Assembly: GCA_036400075.1 (NCBI GenBank)
Contig: DASWLV010000037.1
Coordinates: forward strand, 1 to 17,759
Source: JALZCH01 sp036400075
Lineage (GTDB): Bacteria; Acidobacteriota; Blastocatellia; Pyrinomonadales; Pyrinomonadaceae
Direction of reading: 5' to 3'
DNA: 17,759 bases
Under the pieces are notes generated by a model, which saw only the letters and a list, made by a program, of their open reading frames with translations, made no database searches and was not told where the DNA came from. Made by a program: the position numbers and the translations under genes. How positions within the stretch are numbered: the stretch's first letter is position 1; every line of letters begins with the position of its first letter. Positions 1 to 7,773 of the stretch are shown here, in pieces.

Positions 1-40
1 CGCCGGGCTTGTTCATGAACAAGCCCGGCGCACGGTTTTT
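1..40 (+). terminator. Palindromic intrinsic terminator of the gene to the left
   Basis: Bases 1-30 form a perfect 15+15 inverted repeat (arm starting CGCCGGGCTTG, centre TTCATGAA), followed five bases later by a run of six T at 36-41. A GC-rich stem followed by a U-tract is the standard shape of a Rho-independent terminator, so it most likely ends a plus-strand gene lying left of the window. carA is a plausible neighbour but cannot be seen. The T run is offset by CACGG, so termination efficiency is uncertain. Confidence 0.7.
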
Positions 41-49
41 TGCGATCAT

Positions 50-79
50 TTCATTCAACTTCTTTTCTTTCTGTATAAT
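50..79 (+). promoter_or_regulatory. Sigma-70-like promoter for carB
   Basis: A perfect -10 hexamer TATAAT lies at 74-79, with a weak -35 candidate TTCATT at 50-55 (18-bp spacer). Transcription would start near 86, giving a leader of only about 33 bases before the carB ATG at 119. That leader has no Shine-Dalgarno site and no room for an attenuator or pyrimidine riboswitch. The promoter sits directly after the terminator at 1-40, so carB appears to have its own promoter here. Confidence 0.6.
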
Positions 80-118
80 GCGTTTAGATTTTTTTCGTTT
101 ATAAAACCAAAATATTAA

Positions 119-3100
119 ATGCCAAAAAGAGAAGATATAAAGAAAATCTTAATTATCGGTTCGGGTCCGATTATCATCGGACAAGCGAGTGAATTCGATT
201 ATTCCGGCACGCAAGCCTGCCGCGCGCTCAAGGACGAAGGTTACGAAGTCGTTTTGATCAACTCAAATCCGGCGACGATTATGACCGACCCGGAAATGGC
301 TGACAGAACTTACGTCGAGCCGCTGACAATCGAATCTGCCGCCGCGATTATTGAAAAAGAACGCCCGGACGCTCTGCTGCCAACCGTGGGCGGACAGACC
401 GCTTTGAATTTGTCAATCGAGCTTTACGAACAAGGTGTTTTAGAGCAATTCGGCGTCCAGCTTATCGGCGCAAATCCCGCAGCCATCAAAGTTGGTGAAG
501 ACCGCGAGCTTTTTAAAGCCGCGATGGAGGAAATCGGAATTCCCGTGCCGAAAGGCGGTTTCGCACATAACTGGGAAGAAGCTCAGAAAATCGTCGAAAC
601 TACAGATTATCCGGCAATCGTGCGACCGAGCTTTACGCTCGGCGGAACCGGCGGCGGAGTCGCTTTTAACCCGGAAGAATTTGAGGAAATCGTTCGCGGC
701 GGTTTGGCGGCTTCACCGATTTCGCAGGTTTTGATTGAAGAATCAATACTCGGCTGGAAAGAATACGAGCTGGAGGTAATGCGCGATTTGGCGGATAACG
801 TCGTTATCATTTGCTCGATTGAAAATTTCGATCCGATGGGCGTTCACACCGGCGATTCGATTACGGTCGCGCCAGCGCAAACATTGACCGATGTTGAATA
901 TCAACGCCTCCGCGATATGTCAATCGCCTGCATCCGCAAAGTCGGTGTCGAAACCGGCGGCTCGAATATTCAATTCGCCGTCAACCCGGAAAACGGCGAT
1001 GTGCGAATCATCGAAATGAACCCGCGCGTATCGCGTTCATCGGCTTTGGCTTCAAAAGCGACGGGCTTTCCGATTGCGAAAATCGCCGCGAAATTAGCCG
1101 TCGGTTACACTTTGGATGAAATTCCGAACGACATCACGAAAAAAACTCCAGCCAGTTTCGAGCCGACAATTGATTATGTCGTCGCAAAAATTCCAAAATG
1201 GGCATTTGAAAAATTCCCCAAAGCGGAAGACTCGCTCGGAACGCAGATGAAATCTGTCGGCGAAGTGATGGCAATCGGGCGGACGTTTAAAGAAGCGCTA
1301 TTCAAAGGCTTGCGCTCGCTCGAAGCGACCAAGCCTTTGCGCTTAAAAGGCGTTCCCGATCACGTTTTGCAGCGCAAGCTGGCGCGTCCGAATTCGCAGC
1401 GATTTTCTTATATCACCTACGCTTTACAGCACGGTTATTCGATTGAAGAAGTCTTTCGTTTAACTAAAGTTGATCATTGGTTTCTGGCACAGCTTCAAGA
1501 CGTCATGCGCGTCCAGGACAGAATTGAAGACCGCAAGCTCGAAGACATTCCGGCTGAAGTTTTGCGAACCGCCAAAGAATACGGTTTATCCGACCGCCGC
1601 ATCGCGTTTTTGACCGAAAGCGATGAGCTTGCGGTGCGCGAACGACGTAAAAGTCTGGGCATTGTTCCGGTTTACAAACGAGTTGACACTTGCGGCGCTG
1701 AGTTTGAATCCTTTACGCCGTATCTTTATTCGACTTATGAAGAAGAGGACGAATCGAATCCGGTTGACCGACCGAAAATTATGATTTTAGGTTCCGGTCC
1801 GAACCGCATCGGGCAGGGAATCGAGTTCGATTATTGCTGCTGCCACGCTTCGTTTGCCCTCAGAAAAGCTGATTTCGAGACGATTATGGTTAACTGCAAC
1901 CCGGAAACCGTCTCGACCGATTACGACACTTCGGACAGGTTGTATTTCGAGCCGCTGACGTTTGAAGACGTAATGAACATCGTCGAAAACGAGAAGCCTA
2001 CCGGCGTGATCGTTCAATTCGGCGGACAAACTCCTTTGAATCTCGCCAACCGCTTGCACGAAGCGGGCGTTCCAATTATCGGAACTTCGCCCGATTCGAT
2101 TGATCTGGCTGAAGACCGCAAACGTTTCGGCGCACTGCTCGACGAACTGAAAATTCCCGCGCCGCCGAACGGAACAGCCGCTTCGCCCGAAGAAGCGCGC
2201 AAAATTGCCGAGCAAATCGGGTATCCGGTTCTTGTGCGCCCGAGCTATGTTTTGGGCGGGCGTGCGATGGCGATTGTTTATGACGAGCAAAGTTTGGACG
2301 AATATATGCGGACGGCGGTTGACTCTTCGCCCGAACGTCCGATTTTGATTGATAAATTTCTTGAACGCGCGGCTGAATTCGATGTTGATGCGCTCGCGGA
2401 CGAAACTGCGGTCGTGATTGCCGGAATTCAGGAACACATCGAAGAAGCCGGAATTCATTCGGGCGATTCTTCGTCGGTTTTACCGCCGCAAAAAATTGCC
2501 GAAGAACATTTGGAAACGATTCGGCATTACACACGAATTTTGGCGCGGGCTTTAAACGTCGTCGGTTTGATGAACATTCAATTTGCCATCAAAGACGACC
2601 GCGTTTATGTTCTCGAAGTCAACCCGCGCGCGTCGCGCACAGTGCCATTTGTTTCCAAAGCGACGAACGTGCCGCTTCCCGCAATTGCTTCGCTCGTGAT
2701 GGCGGGCGTCAAAACTGTGGCGGAGCTAGGTTTGCCAGAAGTTTTGCCCGTCAATCTGTGTTTCGTCAAATCTCCGGTGTTTCCGTTTTCCAAATTTCCG
2801 GGCGTTGATCCGGTTTTAGGTCCCGAAATGCATTCCACAGGCGAAGTGATGGGCGTTGGCGCAACGTTCGGCGAGGCTTACGGCAAAGCGATGAGCGGCG
2901 CGAACGTTAAATTGCCCGTCGGCGGAACGGCGTTTTTGTCGGTCAACGATTCGGACAAAGGACAAGCGGTCGTTCTCGCTCGCAGATTGAAGAAATTAGG
3001 TTTCGATCTGATTGCAACCTATGGCACGGCACAGAGGTTAAAAGAAGTCGGACTTGACGCAGAAGCGGTTTTCAAAGTCAATGAAGGACGCCCGAACATT

Positions 3101-3349
3101 GTTGATTACATCAAACGCGGCGAAATCTCGCTGATTATCAACACGCCTCTCGGCAGAACTTCGCACTACGACGAGCAGGCAATCCGAAAGGGTGCTTTGC
3201 AGTTTAATGTTCCTTGTGTAACGACAATGACCGGTGCCGAAGCGCTTATCGAAGCGATTGCGACGAAAAAATCACAACAGAAAGCGAGCGTCAGAAGTTT
3301 ACAGGAGATTCATCTCACTAAGGAAACTAAAGCTGCAAATAAATTTTAA
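119..3349 (+). CDS. carB: Carbamoyl-phosphate synthase large subunit
   Basis: CarB makes carbamoyl phosphate from bicarbonate, ammonia (tunnelled from the glutaminase subunit CarA) and two ATP, feeding pyrimidine and arginine synthesis in the cytoplasm. At 1076 aa it matches the usual length of about 1070. The two homologous halves are clear: the first starts at GSGPIIIGQ (residues 14-22, followed by EFDYSGTQACRAL) and holds the carboxyphosphate ATP-grasp domain. The second starts at about 552 with GSGPNRIGQGIEFDYC and holds the carbamoyl-phosphate ATP-grasp domain. Both keep the NP-E/A-T nucleotide motif (SNPATIMTD and NCNPETVSTD). An oligomerisation segment lies at about 400-550. The C-terminal MGS-like allosteric domain is at about 936-1060, with INTPLGR and a VTTMTGAEAL segment. 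The start is the first ATG after the promoter; no Shine-Dalgarno is visible. No disruption is seen, so it should be functional. Confidence 0.98.
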   Translation: MPKREDIKKILIIGSGPIIIGQASEFDYSGTQACRALKDEGYEVVLINSNPATIMTDPEMADRTYVEPLTIESAAAIIEKERPDALLPTVGGQTALNLSIELYEQGVLEQFGVQLIGANPAAIKVGEDRELFKAAMEEIGIPVPKGGFAHNWEEAQKIVETTDYPAIVRPSFTLGGTGGGVAFNPEEFEEIVRGGLAASPISQVLIEESILGWKEYELEVMRDLADNVVIICSIENFDPMGVHTGDSITVAPAQTLTDVEYQRLRDMSIACIRKVGVETGGSNIQFAVNPENGDVRIIEMNPRVSRSSALASKATGFPIAKIAAKLAVGYTLDEIPNDITKKTPASFEPTIDYVVAKIPKWAFEKFPKAEDSLGTQMKSVGEVMAIGRTFKEALFKGLRSLEATKPLRLKGVPDHVLQRKLARPNSQRFSYITYALQHGYSIEEVFRLTKVDHWFLAQLQDVMRVQDRIEDRKLEDIPAEVLRTAKEYGLSDRRIAFLTESDELAVRERRKSLGIVPVYKRVDTCGAEFESFTPYLYSTYEEEDESNPVDRPKIMILGSGPNRIGQGIEFDYCCCHASFALRKADFETIMVNCNPETVSTDYDTSDRLYFEPLTFEDVMNIVENEKPTGVIVQFGGQTPLNLANRLHEAGVPIIGTSPDSIDLAEDRKRFGALLDELKIPAPPNGTAASPEEARKIAEQIGYPVLVRPSYVLGGRAMAIVYDEQSLDEYMRTAVDSSPERPILIDKFLERAAEFDVDALADETAVVIAGIQEHIEEAGIHSGDSSSVLPPQKIAEEHLETIRHYTRILARALNVVGLMNIQFAIKDDRVYVLEVNPRASRTVPFVSKATNVPLPAIASLVMAGVKTVAELGLPEVLPVNLCFVKSPVFPFSKFPGVDPVLGPEMHSTGEVMGVGATFGEAYGKAMSGANVKLPVGGTAFLSVNDSDKGQAVVLARRLKKLGFDLIATYGTAQRLKEVGLDAEAVFKVNEGRPNIVDYIKRGEISLIINTPLGRTSHYDEQAIRKGALQFNVPCVTTMTGAEALIEAIATKKSQQKASVRSLQEIHLTKETKAANKF

Positions 3350-3531
3350 ATATGCAGGCGTGCTTCAAAAAACTTGGGCATTAATATACTTGATTCAGCG
3401 GCACCGTTTTACCGGCTTTTCTTGCCATCTTTTATTTTGTAGAGGAGTGAAAAAAAAACCTGAAAAAAATATCCGAGTGATGATAGTTTTTTGTCCGTTT
3501 TGGTGCGTTAGTTAATGAAGGAAAAAAACGA

Positions 3532-3624
3532 ATGGGCAAGAATGCAGCGGACTTAATTAATTCTTGTGAAGCAAAGATGTTACATACCGGACATCAAATC
3601 ATTTCTCTTGATAAAGAGAGATAA
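3532..3624 (+). CDS. Possible small ORF, 30 aa, unknown
   Basis: An ATG at 3532 follows a good Shine-Dalgarno GAAGGA (3517-3522) with a nine-base spacer and opens 30 codons ending TAA at 3622-3624. The predicted peptide begins MGKNAADLINSCEAK and has one Cys and two His. It matches no family I recognise. It lies 77 bases before the 68-aa peptide gene and points the same way, so it could be a leader ORF, a second small peptide of the same locus, or chance. The strong ribosome site is the main support, because most genes outside this island and the stress operon lack one. Confidence 0.35.
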   Translation: MGKNAADLINSCEAKMLHTGHQIISLDKER

Positions 3625-3639
3625 ATCGGTAGTGAACAT

Positions 3640-3654
3640 TAGCTGAGTCAGCTA
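3640..3654. promoter_or_regulatory. Perfect 7+1+7 inverted repeat, possible operator
   Basis: TAGCTGA-G-TCAGCTA is a perfect dyad 48 bases upstream of the 68-aa peptide start. Its size and symmetry resemble a dimeric repressor or activator site. It could also fold as a tiny RNA hairpin, although a one-base loop is not sterically possible without opening inner pairs. No regulator gene is adjacent, so a regulatory role is inference. Confidence 0.3.
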
Positions 3655-3701
3655 TATCAAATGCCCTGTTTTTTAAACATCTTTACGAAAAGGAGAATGT
3701 T

Positions 3702-3908
3702 ATGCCCAGAGAAGCGCAAATCACTGAACTATTGAAATGGGATCCTGACTGGGTCGCAGACCCGGTTCCGCCTTGGTTATTGATCGGTTTGGATAAAGCT
3801 ATCTTGCGAGAGTTAGCGCTTATCAGTCTTGAGCGTCAGAAAGCTATTCAGGAAGTCAATATCAGAACAATCGACAGGGCTACAGAGGTTATCAAGAGAG
3901 CGAAGTAA
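3702..3908 (+). CDS. 68-aa peptide next to a radical SAM enzyme (candidate precursor or partner)
   Basis: I do not recognise this protein. The ATG is preceded by a strong Shine-Dalgarno AAGGAG (3690-3695, six-base spacer), so it is very probably translated. Residues 13-28 are rich in Trp, Asp and Pro (KWDPDW followed by DPVPPWLL). From about residue 29 the chain looks like one long amphipathic helix rich in Leu, Ile, Arg, Glu and Lys, ending in a basic tail. It has no Cys, signal peptide or membrane segment. A cobalamin-type radical SAM gene starts 113 bases downstream on the same strand, with a strong hairpin between. That layout is typical of a ribosomal peptide precursor made in excess of its modifying enzyme, with Trp17/Trp25 or the Pro residues as conceivable targets. 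It could equally be a small partner protein. The peptide-precursor role is inference. Confidence 0.7.
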   Translation: MPREAQITELLKWDPDWVADPVPPWLLIGLDKAILRELALISLERQKAIQEVNIRTIDRATEVIKRAK

Positions 3909-3947
3909 TAGCGATTGTTCAATTGGTTGTTGCTTATCGAAGGTTAG

Positions 3948-3979
3948 CGAGTCGCGGCGGGTAAAACCGCCACGATTCG
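3948..3979 (+). promoter_or_regulatory. Intercistronic hairpin between peptide and radical SAM genes
   Basis: CGAGTCG (3948-3954) pairs with CGATTCG (3973-3979) with one G-U pair. After one mismatch, GGCGG (3956-3960) pairs with CCGCC (3967-3971) around the loop GTAAAA. It is a stable 12-pair stem in an otherwise AT-rich gap. No T-run follows, so it is not a typical terminator. It may be a processing or 3'-end-protecting structure that raises the amount of the upstream 68-aa message over the enzyme message. Confidence 0.55.
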
Positions 3980-4021
3980 TGCCTTGATTGATAATTATTT
4001 AATTAGCCTCAGGAGATTATT

Positions 4022-5737
4022 ATGAAAGAACTGCCTGTCTTGAACGGTTCTGTTAAAAGCACGGTTGATTTCACCGCGCGAGATGAATCAAAGCCTATTG
4101 TTCTCATCGGTTTTCAACAACAGGGCAATCTGGGTATAGGTTATCTGGCGTCAACGTTGAAAAAAAATGGTTACAATACGGAAATCATAGATTTTCAACT
4201 AAGCCCGGAACTGATATTGCAAAGGATTCGTTCATTAGATCCTCTATTAGTTGGTTTTTCGCTCATCTTTCAATTTTTCATCACCGAATTCGGAAACCTC
4301 ATTGATTATCTGAGAGAAGAGGGCGTTGATTGTCATTTTACGATGGGCGGTCATTTCCCCAGCCTTAGTTATGAGAAAACACTGGAGCTTATTCCCGAAC
4401 TCGACAGCGTGGTGCGATTTGAGGGCGAACTAACGCTTCTGGAGCTTGCAGATACTCTTAATTCGGGAAAAGATTGGCGCGAAATAAAGGGAGTTGCTTA
4501 TCGGAAAGATTCCGAGGCAATAAGCAATGAGCTGCGCCCGCTAATCGAAAACTTAGACCTCTTGCCGTATCCTGAACGAAATTTTAAGCCAAAGACTGTG
4601 CTGGGAATGGATATTATGCCTCTTATCGCCAGCCGTGGTTGTTCGCGCACCTGTTCTTTTTGTTCAATTCACACTTTTTATCGTGCTGTGCCGGGAAAAA
4701 TCGTCCGGTTAAGAAAGACCCAAACTGTGGTCGAAGAAATGAAATATTTGTATGAAAAACGGAATGCTAAAGTATTTCTGTTTCAGGATGACGATTTTCC
4801 GATAGTCGGGCGCGTGTGGCGAAAGTGGACTTTGGATTTTGTGGAAGAATTGTATCGGCAAAATCTGGTCGGGAAAATAATCTGGAAAATCAATTGTCGC
4901 GCTGATGTAGTCGAAACCGAATTGTTTGAAATACTGCGCGATGCCGGGCTTTACCTGGTATATATGGGATTGGAATCCGGCAGCGAAGAAGGTCTCAGCG
5001 TTTTAAATAAGGAATTGAGCGTAGAGCAAAATATCAAAGCCGTTAAAACCCTCAGAGACATCGGGTTAAAGTTTCAATACGGATTCATGTTATTTGACCC
5101 TTCGACAACCTTCAATTCAGTGCGCGAGAACATCGAATTTCTGCGTGAGATTACAGGAGACGGGACGGTCGCTGCGACGTTTTGCCGGATGCTGCCTTAT
5201 GACGGCACCGCAATCAAGACGGAACTCGAACGTGAGGGACGCTTGCACGGCGATGTTATCAATCCTGATTACGATTTTCTTGACCCTCGGCTCGATGGAT
5301 TTTTCCGCGAGGTGAACGAAACGCTGAATCTCGTCGGCTGGATTCATGGCGTCCGTTCTCTATCGCCGCAAATTGAGTGGGCTTGGCACGAAGTCGTCGT
5401 CGCGGAACGCCTCTTCAAAGGTATCTCGGAACTTGATTTTTACAAGAGTAAACTAACGGCGATTACTAATCGTGCGAATGAACTCTTATTTCAACTCGTC
5501 GAGGAAATGGCTTTCGCTCACGAACATGGACTCCAAAGTAATATAGATACCGATGATGTGGAATTCCAATGTAAGGAATTGACAAACCGGCTAATTACCG
5601 CGCGTAATGAATTTGTTTATAAAAATCAGGAGAAAATGCTGCAAATTTTAGGCGTGACAAACCACCAAAATGATACGCAAAACTATGAAGCGGCTACGGA
5701 ACCGATTGGTATTAACCAAACATCGGTTGTGTCTTAG
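4022..5737 (+). CDS. Cobalamin-binding-domain radical SAM enzyme
   Basis: This 571-aa protein is a class B-type (B12-binding) radical SAM enzyme, a family that includes many methyltransferases and ring-forming enzymes; the substrate is unknown. The N-terminal Rossmann-like cobalamin domain (about 26-160) starts IVLIGFQQQGNLGIGYLAS and has the GGHFP loop at 109-113. It lacks the DxHxxG base-off motif, as many BchE-like members do. The radical SAM core has Cys207-x3-Cys211-x2-Cys214 for the 4Fe-4S cluster and the SAM-binding MGLESGS at 315-321. The last 170 residues or so are helical and carry no recognised domain. The start is set by AGGAG (4011-4015) six bases before ATG. It follows the 68-aa peptide gene and probably shares its transcript. 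ATA codons are more frequent than in carB or the M1 peptidase, suggesting transfer. No SPASM cluster or transporter is visible nearby. Confidence 0.9.
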   Translation: MKELPVLNGSVKSTVDFTARDESKPIVLIGFQQQGNLGIGYLASTLKKNGYNTEIIDFQLSPELILQRIRSLDPLLVGFSLIFQFFITEFGNLIDYLREEGVDCHFTMGGHFPSLSYEKTLELIPELDSVVRFEGELTLLELADTLNSGKDWREIKGVAYRKDSEAISNELRPLIENLDLLPYPERNFKPKTVLGMDIMPLIASRGCSRTCSFCSIHTFYRAVPGKIVRLRKTQTVVEEMKYLYEKRNAKVFLFQDDDFPIVGRVWRKWTLDFVEELYRQNLVGKIIWKINCRADVVETELFEILRDAGLYLVYMGLESGSEEGLSVLNKELSVEQNIKAVKTLRDIGLKFQYGFMLFDPSTTFNSVRENIEFLREITGDGTVAATFCRMLPYDGTAIKTELEREGRLHGDVINPDYDFLDPRLDGFFREVNETLNLVGWIHGVRSLSPQIEWAWHEVVVAERLFKGISELDFYKSKLTAITNRANELLFQLVEEMAFAHEHGLQSNIDTDDVEFQCKELTNRLITARNEFVYKNQEKMLQILGVTNHQNDTQNYEAATEPIGINQTSVVS

Positions 5738-6022
5738 CGCAAAAAACGGATAATTTCTTATGTTAGACCTGACAGGTATGACCTTTCCTGAGAAATTTCC
5801 GACGCGGTTGGTTTTGCTTATCTTATAAGCGCAGTTGAATGCAAATATTGACAATATATTTTTTCGGACATCAAGCCGTTTGAACAAACTCTAAAACTTT
5901 CTTTGTTCTATCGTCATTTTTCACTTTCCTGAATTTAACGCAAAAACTTTTTGCGCTTGAACATTTGTGTTTTTAACTCGGAAATATAATTGCTACAATC
6001 GGATAAATCCAACCTTTAGAAA
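5738..6022. other. Intergenic region upstream of the M1 peptidase
   Basis: This 285-base AT-rich stretch has no supported gene. It holds a short dyad ACCTG-A-CAGGT (5767-5777) and a palindrome CGCAAAAA-C-TTTTTGCG (5939-5955). Promoter-like hexamers for the following gene lie at its right end. A 22-codon ATG frame at 5760-5828 has no ribosome site and is dismissed. No clear terminator for the radical SAM gene is seen. Confidence 0.5.
5972..5999 (+). promoter_or_regulatory. Weak candidate promoter for the M1 peptidase
   Basis: TTTAAC (5972-5977) and TACAAT (5994-5999) are separated by 16 bases, placing a start near 6006 and a leader of under 20 bases. A second -10-like TATAAT lies at 5985-5990 without a well-spaced -35. 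The palindrome at 5939-5955 sits just upstream and could be a binding site. Support rests only on hexamer resemblance. Confidence 0.35.
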
Positions 6023-7705
6023 ATGACTATGACAAGAAGATTAATCTCGAAAATTTTTATCTGCATTTTATGTCTTTCCGTGCCGGTTTTCGCGCAGAGA
6101 GATTTGGGTGTCCGTCCGACAAGTTCAGGCGGCGTCTTAATGCCGGAACAAGCGGCTTACGACATTAAATCTTACGATTTGCAATTGCGCCCGAACATTG
6201 AAGAACAATCAATCAAAGGCGTTTTGACGGCAACCGCGAAAATCGTTAATCCGATTGATAAATTCGTGCTTGATTTGGACACGCCGTTTATGGTTGAAGC
6301 GGTTTCGCTCGTCAACGGCGCAAAGCAGCAGACGCTTACATTTGAGCGCAGAGGAGGGCAAATTTGGATTGCTTTTCCGAAAACGCAAAAAGCGGGCGAA
6401 ACTGTAAATGTCCGCGTCGTTTACGGCGGAAAACCGCGAGTCGCACCGCGTCCGCCGTGGGTCGGCGGTTTTGTCTGGTCGAAAACTGCCGACGGGCAGC
6501 CATGGTTTGCAACCGCCGTTCAGAACGACGGCTCGGATTTGTGGTTTCCGGTCAAAGATCATCCTTCGGACAAACCGGAAACGACTTCGCTGCATTTCAC
6601 CGTTCCGAACAATTTGGTTGCAGCCGCGAATGGTAAATTGCAATCTGTCGTGAAAAACTCTGACGGAACGCAGACTTTTAACTGGTTTGTCTCGCAGCCG
6701 ATCAGCAATTACAACATCGCTTTGAATGTCGCGCCTTACAAATTGGTTGAAGACAAAATGCAGTCAATCGCGGGCGACACGATTCCGATTGCATTTTACG
6801 TTTTGCCCGAACACGCCGACAAAGCCCAGGATTTGATTAACAAAACCAAAGATTACGTCAGGTTTTTTGAAGAATATCTCGGACCGTATCCGTTTCGCGC
6901 CGATAAATTGGGAATCGCCGAAACGCCGCATCTCGGAATGGAGCATCAATCAATTATCGCTTACGGAAACGAGTTTAAATACGACCCGGACGGCGTTGAC
7001 ACTTTGATGTTTCATGAGCTTGGTCACGAATGGTGGGCAAATCTCGTGACGGCGAAAGATTGGAACGATTTCTGGATTCACGAAAGTTTCCAGTCTTTTA
7101 TGGACGCGCTTTATAAAGAACGGCTAAAGGGCAGAGAATCATTTGTCAAAAGCCTTCCATCGCGCATTAAAAATTTGAAAAACGTCAAACCGGTCGCGCC
7201 GCGCGAACCGCGCTCGACCGTCGAAATGTATATGCTCCCGCCGGACTATACGCGTAGCGACAACGACATTTACGGCAAAGGCGCGCTGGTTTTAAATTCT
7301 CTGCGATCCTTAATCGGCGACGCGGCGTTTTTCAAATCTCTGCGGCGAATGGCTTACCCGACTCCCGAAATGGAAAAAGTGACGAACGGCAAACAAACCA
7401 GACTCGTCACAACCGACGAGTTCATCCGAATTGCCGAGCAGCAGTCGGGCAAAAAATTGGATTGGTTTTTTGAGCTTTATGTGCGCCAACCGGCTTTGCC
7501 GCGCCTTGTTGCCGAGACAAAACCAAACAGTCTTGTTTTGCGCTGGGAAACTCCGAACAATATGCCGTTTCCGATGCCCGTTGAAGTCAAAATCGGCGGC
7601 GAAACAAAGCGAGTTGAAATGACAAACAACTCGGTGACGGTAGCATTGCCACAAGACGCGCAATATACGATTGACCCAAACGGCTGGCTTTTAAAATCTC
7701 TTTAA
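6023..7705 (+). CDS. Exported M1-family zinc aminopeptidase
   Basis: This 560-aa protein belongs to the gluzincin M1 metallopeptidases, which trim N-terminal residues from peptides. The N-terminus has a basic start and a hydrophobic stretch ending VPVFAQ (about residue 25), a signal peptide for export. An M1-like beta-sheet N-domain covers about 40-240. The exopeptidase motif appears as GMEH (305-308) in place of GAMEN. The zinc site is complete: HELGH (331-335) followed by Trp-Trp and the third ligand Glu354, exactly HExxH-x18-E. The likely catalytic Tyr is Tyr417 in DIYGKGA. It is shorter than PepN types and lacks their long helical C-terminal domain, as many soluble secreted M1 members do. 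ATG at 6023 has no Shine-Dalgarno; ATG at 6029 (Met3) is an alternative. It appears to be transcribed alone, and a link to the radical SAM island is not shown. Confidence 0.93.
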   Translation: MTMTRRLISKIFICILCLSVPVFAQRDLGVRPTSSGGVLMPEQAAYDIKSYDLQLRPNIEEQSIKGVLTATAKIVNPIDKFVLDLDTPFMVEAVSLVNGAKQQTLTFERRGGQIWIAFPKTQKAGETVNVRVVYGGKPRVAPRPPWVGGFVWSKTADGQPWFATAVQNDGSDLWFPVKDHPSDKPETTSLHFTVPNNLVAAANGKLQSVVKNSDGTQTFNWFVSQPISNYNIALNVAPYKLVEDKMQSIAGDTIPIAFYVLPEHADKAQDLINKTKDYVRFFEEYLGPYPFRADKLGIAETPHLGMEHQSIIAYGNEFKYDPDGVDTLMFHELGHEWWANLVTAKDWNDFWIHESFQSFMDALYKERLKGRESFVKSLPSRIKNLKNVKPVAPREPRSTVEMYMLPPDYTRSDNDIYGKGALVLNSLRSLIGDAAFFKSLRRMAYPTPEMEKVTNGKQTRLVTTDEFIRIAEQQSGKKLDWFFELYVRQPALPRLVAETKPNSLVLRWETPNNMPFPMPVEVKIGGETKRVEMTNNSVTVALPQDAQYTIDPNGWLLKSL

Positions 7706-7773
7706 ATAGTAGAGAAATAAAAAGCAATTGCTTTGATTCTTCGTTTTAGAGCGAATCAACACAGTATGTCCGT

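Larger units (their letters stand above)
3350..3701. other. Intergenic region between carB and the radical SAM island
   Basis: This 352-base AT-rich stretch contains a possible 30-aa ORF (3532-3624), a small hairpin TCTCTT/AAGAGA (3604-3619, four-base loop) overlapping that ORF's 3' end, and a perfect 7+1+7 inverted repeat at 3640-3654. Runs of A and T occur at about 3449-3495. No convincing terminator for carB and no clear sigma-70 promoter with both hexamers could be placed. An alternative reading frame running out of carB to 3515 is judged a shadow. Confidence 0.5.

Noticed and set aside
1787..2458. 223-codon minus-strand frame inside carB
   Set aside because: Antisense shadow caused by the third-position bias of carB; no domain and composition typical of a reverse-frame artefact.
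3234..3515. 93-codon plus-strand frame overlapping the carB end, finishing in a Cys/Phe/Trp-rich tail
   Set aside because: Its first part is the +1 shadow of carB. A GTG at 3447 would sit on top of its own ribosome site, and the ATG at 3480 has none.
5760..5828. 22-codon ATG frame in the gap before the M1 peptidase
   Set aside because: No Shine-Dalgarno and no conserved features; too short to support.
5648..5887. 79-codon minus-strand frame at the end of the radical SAM gene
   Set aside because: It overlaps the coding end of the radical SAM gene, has no ribosome site, and shows no recognisable protein features.
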